64,000 bases of DNA, taken from Deltaproteobacteria bacterium (GTDB lineage: Bacteria > Myxococcota_A > UBA9160 > SZUA-336). Made by a program: the position numbers and the translations under genes. The number at the start of each line of letters is the position of its first letter. Within the stretch, counting starts at the first letter, position 1. The DNA lies in the NCBI GenBank assembly GCA_029261925.1, contig JAJDAJ010000050.1:1-64000 (forward strand). The letters are read 5' to 3'. The notes under the pieces were generated by a model. It saw only the letters and a program-made list of their open reading frames with translations, had not been told where the DNA came from and did no database searches. Below are positions 58,700-64,000 of this stretch, piece by piece.

Positions 58700-60381
58700 G
58701 CCCGGTCCCGCTCGAGCTCGTGCACCAGCCCGACGAGAGTCGCCTCACCATGGCGGCCTTCATCCAGGACGTCTGCGCGCGCCACGGCGACCGCATCGCC
58801 CTGAAGTTCGAGGGCCGCGAGCTGAGCTACGCCCGGCTGGGCCGTGAGGTCGCGCGCGTCGCGCGCGGGCTGGTCGGTGCGGGCGTGGTCAAGGGCGCCC
58901 GCGTCGGCGTCTGGATGGCCAACCGCCCCGAGTGGGTGATCGCCACCTACGCCGCCGCGCGGATCGGCGCGGTCGTGGTCCCGGTCAATACCTTCGCCAC
59001 GTCGGGCGAGCGCGACTACATCCTGCGCCACGGCGACGTCTCGCTGCTGATGATGCAGCCGGAGCTCGAGGGCAAGCGCGACTTCGTCGCCGAGCTGCTC
59101 GGGGACCACCCCGGCCTGCGCGACGGGACCCCGGGCCGCCTGCGGCTGCCGGCGCTCCCGGCGCTGCGGCGCGTCTTCTCGATCGGCGCCTCCGCGCGCG
59201 GCGCGATCGAGCCCTGGTCCGCTCTCGAGGCGCTCGGCGACGACGTGGACGAGGCGCTGGTCGACGCGCTCTCCGACGAGGTCGTCCCGTCCGACGAGGG
59301 CGTGCTGATCTACACCTCGGGCACGACCTCGAACCCCAAGGGCGTCTTGCACTACACGCGCGCCGTCGCGATCCAGGGCTACCGCTTCGGCGAGCTGATG
59401 GGCATCGGCCCCGGCGATCTCACGGTGACCGCGCAGCCGCTGTTCTGGACCGCGGGTATGGCGCACTCGCTGGGCTCCCACCTGGGCACCGGCGCGACGC
59501 TGGTCCTGCAGGAGACGTTCGACCCGGCCGCGGTGCTCCGGGCTGCCGCCGAGGAGCGGGCCTCCATGATCATCGCCTGGCCGCACCAGGAGAAGACCAT
59601 GGCGGAGCACCCGCTGGCGCGCGAGCTCGATCTCTCGAGCGTGAAGCGGCTCGAGTTCGGCTCCCCGCTGGCCCGGGTGCTCGGCATCGAGAAGGACGAG
59701 TGGGGCATCTACGCGTCGTTCGGCATGAGCGAGACCTTCACGCTGATGTCGGGCTACGCCTGGAGCGCGACCCCGGAGCAGCGCAGCACGCACGGTCCGC
59801 CGCTGCCCGGCATGCAGCTGCGGATCGTGGATCCGCACAGCGGCGAGACCCTGGCGCCGGGGGAGCGCGGCGAGATCCTGGTCCGCGGCGTGACCTTCAT
59901 GGCGGGCTACTACAAGCTCGATCCCGAGAGCTACGTGGACGCCGGGGGCTGGTTCCACACCCAGGATGGTGGCTACCTCACGGATAACGGCGAGCTGCGC
60001 TGGACCGGGCGGCTGTCGGGGATGATCAAGACGGGCGGAGCGAACGTGTCGCCGCTGGAGATCGAGAAGGCCCTCGACGGCTGTCCCGGGGTCTCGGTCG
60101 GCTTCGCGGTCGGCGTGCCGCACCCCAGCCTGGGCGAGATCGTCGTGCTCGCGGCCGTGCCGCACCCCGACGCCCCGCCCGACGAGGACACGGTGCGCGC
60201 GTACCTCCGCGAGCGACTGGCGCCCTACAAGGTGCCGCGGCGCGTGCTCGCGTTCCAGCGCTCGGAGCTGGCGTTCACCGGCACCCAGAAGGTCCAGCTC
60301 GAGCCGCTGCGCGCTGCAGTGCTCGCGCGGCTGGCGGCCGAGGCCGCCGAGATCGCGGGCCACGTCTACGCCCCGCGCTGA
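58696..60381 (+). CDS. Acyl-CoA synthetase (AMP-forming)
   Basis: A 561-residue ANL ligase: ATP loop LIYTSGTTSNPKGV, A5 region FGMSETFTLMSGY, hinge DGGYLTDNGELRWTGRLSGMIKTGGANVS and the C-terminal FTGTQKVQLEPL, where Lys aligns with the catalytic Lys. It makes an acyl-CoA from a carboxylic acid, ATP and CoA. The GTG start overlaps the HyuA stop (GTGA), so the two act in one pathway. A palindrome follows its stop. Confidence 0.9.
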   Translation: MSPVPLELVHQPDESRLTMAAFIQDVCARHGDRIALKFEGRELSYARLGREVARVARGLVGAGVVKGARVGVWMANRPEWVIATYAAARIGAVVVPVNTFATSGERDYILRHGDVSLLMMQPELEGKRDFVAELLGDHPGLRDGTPGRLRLPALPALRRVFSIGASARGAIEPWSALEALGDDVDEALVDALSDEVVPSDEGVLIYTSGTTSNPKGVLHYTRAVAIQGYRFGELMGIGPGDLTVTAQPLFWTAGMAHSLGSHLGTGATLVLQETFDPAAVLRAAAEERASMIIAWPHQEKTMAEHPLARELDLSSVKRLEFGSPLARVLGIEKDEWGIYASFGMSETFTLMSGYAWSATPEQRSTHGPPLPGMQLRIVDPHSGETLAPGERGEILVRGVTFMAGYYKLDPESYVDAGGWFHTQDGGYLTDNGELRWTGRLSGMIKTGGANVSPLEIEKALDGCPGVSVGFAVGVPHPSLGEIVVLAAVPHPDAPPDEDTVRAYLRERLAPYKVPRRVLAFQRSELAFTGTQKVQLEPLRAAVLARLAAEAAEIAGHVYAPR

Positions 60382-60399
60382 GGGGCCTCGCCCCGCAGC
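60377..60399. terminator. Bidirectional hairpin between convergent genes
   Basis: GCTG-A-GGGGC and GCCCC-G-CAGC form a 9-bp stem with one mismatch and the loop CTC. It covers the TGA of the ligase and touches the stop of the SnoaL-like gene. Confidence 0.5.
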
Positions 60400-60863
60400 T
60401 ACTTCGCGACGACGTGGCCGGGCGGCAGGCTGCCCTGCAGGTACTCCTGCAGCTCGATGCGCTGCGAGATGCGCCAGCCGTCGGGTGTCCAGACCAGCTC
60501 GTCGCGGTACTGGCCTCCCACCACGAAGAGGTGCTGGCCGCCGTCCGCCGCGGGCGCGCCCATGGGGTTGAACAGGATCGAGACCGCGCGCGCCCGGTCG
60601 CCGTCGAGCTCGATGCGCGTGTTGAGGATCCCGTGCTGCCGCATCGGGAAAGCTGCCAGGGCCCGGCCCAGCCAGGCCTTGATCTCCGGATACGGCCCGG
60701 CCGGGCCCTCGGAGCTGGTGTAGTCCACGTGCGCGTCGGGCGTGAAGACCTGGTCGAGCAGGTCCAGGTCGTCGGTGTCGATCGCGGTCGTGTAGCGCAG
60801 CAGCACGTCATGGATCTGCATGCGGTCCGAGATCTCGCGGATCGATAGCTCGCGGTCGGCCAT
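60399..60863 (-). CDS. SnoaL-like (NTF2-fold) protein
   Basis: A 154-residue protein of the SnoaL_4 type: EISDRMQIHDVLLRYTTAIDTDDLDLLDQVFTPDAHVDY is the standard start, and GGQYRDELVWTPDGWRISQRIEL the end. It probably binds or isomerises a hydrophobic intermediate. It is encoded alone, 38 bases after the peptidase operon in the same direction. Confidence 0.87.
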   Translation of the reverse strand: MADRELSIREISDRMQIHDVLLRYTTAIDTDDLDLLDQVFTPDAHVDYTSSEGPAGPYPEIKAWLGRALAAFPMRQHGILNTRIELDGDRARAVSILFNPMGAPAADGGQHLFVVGGQYRDELVWTPDGWRISQRIELQEYLQGSLPPGHVVAK

Positions 60864-60901
60864 GAGGAACTCCCGGCGAAGGTGCGTGCAGTATGCGGCG
60901 C

Positions 60902-61834
60902 TCAGCCCGGATCGCCCGCGAACAGCGCCACGTGCCGCGCCTCACCCGCGCGGGCCCAGCCGCGGTACATGCCGCGCGTGGTGAAGGGCAGGGCGATGTC
61001 GCCCGCGGGCGTGACCGCGACGCAGCCGCCGCGGCCGCCGAGCCGGGTCACCTCCTCGAGCGCGCGATCGCAGGCGCTCGCCAGGTCCAGGCCCGCGTGG
61101 CGCAGCAGCGCGTCGACCTGGTGCGCGAAGGCGGCGCGGATGAAGACCTCGCCGGTTCCGGTGGCCGAGACCGCAACGCTGCCGTCGTCGGCCCAGGTGC
61201 CCGCGCCGATCAGCGGGCTGTCGCCCACGCGCCCGGGCAGCTGTCCGGTCAGTCCGCCCGTCGACGTCGCCGCCGCCAGGCGGCCGCGCGCGTCGCAGGC
61301 CACAGCGCCAACGGTGCCGTGATCAGCGTCGAGATCCAGCTCGGCACCGCCGTCCCGCAGGGCCCGCTCCAGGTCGGCGCGGCGGCGCGGGATGATCAGC
61401 TCGTCGGGGCTCGCGGGCGGGACCCCGGCGGCGCGCCCCAGCGCCGAGGCCGCCTCGCCGACCAGCAGCACCGCGCGTCCGTCCGCGAGCACGGCGCGCG
61501 CCGCGCGCACCGGGTGGAGCAGGTCGCAGACGTGCGCCACCGCGCCGGCCGCGCGATCGGCGCCGCGCATGACGGAGGCGCTGAGCTGCACGCTGCCGTC
61601 GCGCGCGAGCACCGCGCCGCGTCCGGCGTTGAACTCCGGTCTCGCCTCGAGCTCCGCGACCGCCTCGCAGACCGCGTCGAGCGCAGGCGCGCCGGCCTCC
61701 AGGAGCGCGAGACCCCGGGCCAGCGCCGCGCGCAGGCCCTCGCGCACGCGCTCGGCGCCGCCGGGCTCCATGCGATCGCGTGCGACGTGGCCCGCGCCGC
61801 CGTGGACCACCAGCGCGGGTCCCGGTGTGCTCAC
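60902..61834 (-). CDS. iaaA: Isoaspartyl peptidase / plant-type L-asparaginase
   Basis: A 310-residue N-terminal-nucleophile hydrolase. It opens with PALVVHGGAGHVARD and has EFNAGRGAVL. Self-cleavage is expected before the Thr of DADHGTVGAVACD, and the substrate loop GRVGDSPLIGAGTWAD follows, with SATGTGEVFIR. It removes isoaspartyl residues from dipeptides and hydrolyses asparagine. The GTG start overlaps the stop of the GST-like gene (GTGA). Confidence 0.93.
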   Translation of the reverse strand: MSTPGPALVVHGGAGHVARDRMEPGGAERVREGLRAALARGLALLEAGAPALDAVCEAVAELEARPEFNAGRGAVLARDGSVQLSASVMRGADRAAGAVAHVCDLLHPVRAARAVLADGRAVLLVGEAASALGRAAGVPPASPDELIIPRRRADLERALRDGGAELDLDADHGTVGAVACDARGRLAAATSTGGLTGQLPGRVGDSPLIGAGTWADDGSVAVSATGTGEVFIRAAFAHQVDALLRHAGLDLASACDRALEEVTRLGGRGGCVAVTPAGDIALPFTTRGMYRGWARAGEARHVALFAGDPG

Positions 61835-62592
61835 AGCTCCACGGGGAGCGTGAGATGGCGCTGGTACACGCGGTCGCGCAGCTCGAGCAGACCGTCGTCG
61901 AGGCGGGCGCGGACCTCCGGATCGCCGGAGGTGAACAGCGGGCGCATCGGCTCGGGCATCGGCAGCTGCTCGGGCGGCAGTGGCGAGAGCAGGTTGCAGA
62001 AGGTCGCCCAGTACACGTCGACCGCGGATAGCTCCGCGCCGAGGAGATACGCGTTCCCGGCGGCGCGCTGCTCGCGGAGCAGGCCGCGGAGCAGATCGAG
62101 CACCTCGAGCACGCGGCCCCGGGCCTGCTTCTGACCCTCGGGCCCCGAGCCGTACTTGCGCATCAGCTCGACACCGAACGGCTCGCCGGCCTCGGCCAGC
62201 GGCGCGATCTGGACCAGGCGCTGGCACCAGCCCAGGCCCATGTCCCCGCAGATCTCGTGGGCGACGCCGAACAGCAGCGCGCGCTCGCGCGGATCGGCGG
62301 GGATCAGCGCCGGCTCGGGCGCGAGGCGCTCCGCCAGCAGCAGGATCTCGTCCCAGCTCGAGCGCGGGCGCTCTTCCTCGTACATGGCGGCGGGAAAGCT
62401 CGACTGGCCGGTCCATTCCTCGAGCAGCCCCGCGGGATCGGTCTCCGCGCGCACGGCGGCGCGGTACGGCAGGCGCTTGATCTCGAGGATCGACCGGGCT
62501 GCCTGGGACCAGGGGCTGGGCACGCTGCGCAGCAGTGCCAGGCGCAACCCCGGGGTCGCGCGCGCCTCGCTCAGGCTCATCCACTCCGACAT
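61831..62592 (-). CDS. Glutathione S-transferase-like protein
   Basis: A 253-residue protein with a thioredoxin-like N-terminus (LRSVPSPWSQAARSILEIKRLPYRAA, then GQSSFPAAMYEEERPRSSWDEIL) and an all-helical C-terminal domain (LLREQRAAGNAYLLGAELSAVDVYWATF). This is the GST layout, but the usual Ser/Tyr/Cys contact is not clear, so catalytic use of glutathione is uncertain. GGAGGT lies four bases before the ATG at 62592; the GTG six bases earlier is less likely. It is the middle gene of the operon that starts with the amidase. Confidence 0.78.
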   Translation of the reverse strand: MSEWMSLSEARATPGLRLALLRSVPSPWSQAARSILEIKRLPYRAAVRAETDPAGLLEEWTGQSSFPAAMYEEERPRSSWDEILLLAERLAPEPALIPADPRERALLFGVAHEICGDMGLGWCQRLVQIAPLAEAGEPFGVELMRKYGSGPEGQKQARGRVLEVLDLLRGLLREQRAAGNAYLLGAELSAVDVYWATFCNLLSPLPPEQLPMPEPMRPLFTSGDPEVRARLDDGLLELRDRVYQRHLTLPVEL

Positions 62593-62609
62593 CGGCACCT
62601 CCGGCGCGC

Positions 62610-64000
62610 CTAGAGATCCGGCACGCGATCGAACCAGGGTTGCTCCGCCTCGAGCTGGGCGGCGAGCCGCAGCAGCAGGTCCTCCTCGCCGAAGCGACCC
62701 GCGAACATCATCCCGACCGGGAGCCCGTCCTGCGTCCAGTGCAGCGGCACCGACATCGCGGGCTGGCCGGTGAGATTTGCCACCGTGCAGTACGGGCTGA
62801 AGGTCCCGAGCTCGCGGAAGTAGCCGTCGAGGTCGGTCCTGCCGAGCCCCAGCCGACCGATCTCGACCGGGGGCGCGGCGAGCGTGGGCGACAGGATCGC
62901 GTCGAAGTCGTCCATGAAGGCCGCCATCACGCGGCCGCTGCCGTGAATGGCGTTGCGCGCCGCGTGGGCCTGGAGGCCGGGGATCAGGTGCGCGTGCCGC
63001 ACCATGGCCCAGGTGACCGGCTCGACGTCCGCCTCCGAGAGCTCACGGCCCAGCGCGGCCGCCCGCGCGTCGAGCGTCGCGCGCACCGCCACCGCGATCG
63101 TGCCGCGCTGTGCCTCGGCGATCGACCGGGTGTCCAGCGCGGGGGAGGCCTCCTCGACGCGGTGACCCAGCGACTCGCAGAGCCTCGCGGTCCTGTCGAG
63201 CCCATCGAGGACCGCGGGGTCGACGCGCGTGCCACCGAGCGGCTCCCGCATCAGCGCGATCCGCAGCGAACCGGGGTCGCGGCCGACCTCCTCCAGGTAC
63301 GGCCGCTCGATCGGGGGTGCGCAGTACGGATCCCCGGGCGCGGCGCCCGCCGTCGCGTCGAGCAGGGCGGCGCTGTCGCGCACGCTGCGGCTGACCGCGT
63401 GGATCGACGTCATCCCGTTCCAGCCCTCGGCGCGCTCGGGCCCGACCGGCGTGCGCATTCGCGTGGGCTTGAGCCCGAACAGACCGCAGCACGCCGCCGG
63501 GATGCGGATCGAGCCGCCGCCGTCACTGGCGTTGGCCAGCGGCACCACGCCCGCGGCGACGGCCGCCGCCGCCCCTCCCGACGATCCGCCGGCGATGCGC
63601 TCCGGATTCCAGGGGTTGCGCGTGGCGCCGAACAGGGCCGACTCCGTCGTCGTGGTCAGCCCGAACTCGGGCGAGGCGCTGCGCCCGAAGGTCACCAGGC
63701 CAGCGTCGCGGTAGCGCTCGACCAGGGTGCTGTCGAAGCTCGCCAGAGCGTCCCGGAACAGGGCGCAGCCGTTGGTGGTCGGCGTGCCCGCGATCTGCAG
63801 GTGCAGATCCTTGATCAGGAAGGGTACGCCCTGGAAGGGACCGGCCGGCGGGCCGCTGCTGGCCTCGGCGCGCGCGCGCTCGTCGAGCCGGATCGGGATC
63901 GCGTTGATCACGGGCTCCACCGCGTTCGCGCGGGCGATGGCGAGCTCGAGCAGCTCGCGGGGCGTGACCTCGCCCTTGCGCACCAGCGCCGCCAGGCCGA
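62610..64000 (-). CDS. Amidase (amidase-signature family), 5' end outside the window
   Basis: At least 463 residues; the frame stays open through the right edge (preceding codons read GLAALVRKGE), so the N-terminus is cut. The catalytic triad of the family is visible: Lys in PFLIKDLHL, the first Ser in AGGSSGGAAAAVAAG and the nucleophile Ser in ASDGGGSIRIPA, where the usual DTGGSIR has Gly for Thr. It hydrolyses a carboxylic amide, releasing ammonia or an amine. It is followed after 17 bases by the GST-like gene. Confidence 0.92.
   Translation of the reverse strand, partial: GLAALVRKGEVTPRELLELAIARANAVEPVINAIPIRLDERARAEASSGPPAGPFQGVPFLIKDLHLQIAGTPTTNGCALFRDALASFDSTLVERYRDAGLVTFGRSASPEFGLTTTTESALFGATRNPWNPERIAGGSSGGAAAAVAAGVVPLANASDGGGSIRIPAACCGLFGLKPTRMRTPVGPERAEGWNGMTSIHAVSRSVRDSAALLDATAGAAPGDPYCAPPIERPYLEEVGRDPGSLRIALMREPLGGTRVDPAVLDGLDRTARLCESLGHRVEEASPALDTRSIAEAQRGTIAVAVRATLDARAAALGRELSEADVEPVTWAMVRHAHLIPGLQAHAARNAIHGSGRVMAAFMDDFDAILSPTLAAPPVEIGRLGLGRTDLDGYFRELGTFSPYCTVANLTGQPAMSVPLHWTQDGLPVGMMFAGRFGEEDLLLRLAAQLEAEQPWFDRVPDL

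Overview
The window looks like chromosome of an uncultured-type, very G+C-rich Gram-negative bacterium, most likely of the old delta-proteobacterial assemblage (Myxococcota or a relative). Pointers are the spd/mitochondrial-type elongation factor G, the PEGA, PilZ-DUF4388 and PP2C proteins, many two-component genes, lipoproteins and an outer-envelope glycan cluster. This placement is an inference from protein types and base composition, not from a marker search. I see no rRNA, tRNA, CRISPR array, insertion sequence, integrase or phage gene.

Layout. 0-6.8 kb: the 3' end of a PEGA-domain protein, a fused FGGY kinase/2-hydroxyacid dehydrogenase, a P450, a PilZ-DUF4388 protein and an FKBP-type lipoprotein. 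6.9-18.7 kb is a signalling block: an NtrC-like regulator with a decayed AAA+ domain plus a multi-membrane histidine kinase, then a redox-type RegB/RegA pair behind a hairpin-rich leader, fusA, a membrane adenylate cyclase whose sensor half resembles that of the kinase, and a dienelactone hydrolase. 18.7-26.2 kb is mixed housekeeping (phosphatase remnant, Nudix, UvrD-like helicase, gamma-glutamyltransferase, pyrF, a heme lipoprotein, a RibD-like reductase). 26-31.6 kb is a surface-sugar cluster (two glycosyltransferases, a GDP-mannose dehydratase-like enzyme, a sugar C-methyltransferase, a second methyltransferase). 31.5-41.9 kb holds hydrolases, fbp, a PP2C fusion, SDRs, a nitronate-monooxygenase-like flavoprotein and inositol-phosphate synthase. 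41.9-64 kb is a dense accessory catabolic island: SDRs, SnoaL/limonene-epoxide-hydrolase folds, split MaoC hydratases, acyl-CoA ligases, an amidohydrolase, a crotonase, a CaiB-type CoA-transferase, a zinc alcohol dehydrogenase, a thiolase-like/DUF35 pair, a HyuA protein without HyuB, and an isoaspartyl-peptidase/GST/amidase operon cut by the window end.

How the genes fit together. The island has the parts needed to activate a hydrophobic, probably alicyclic, terpenoid or steroid-like substrate to a CoA thioester, oxidise and hydrate it and cleave its carbon skeleton. Most of its genes overlap by 1-4 bases (ATGA/GTGA), so they should be co-translated. Three gene remnants (tyrosine phosphatase, VOC protein, SDR) show local decay. 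Convergent gene ends are repeatedly closed by palindromes that include both stop codons, and three of these junctions carry copies of one dispersed palindromic element. Several plus-strand genes lack a Shine-Dalgarno sequence and have a TANNNT element 9-10 bases before the ATG, suggesting leaderless mRNAs.
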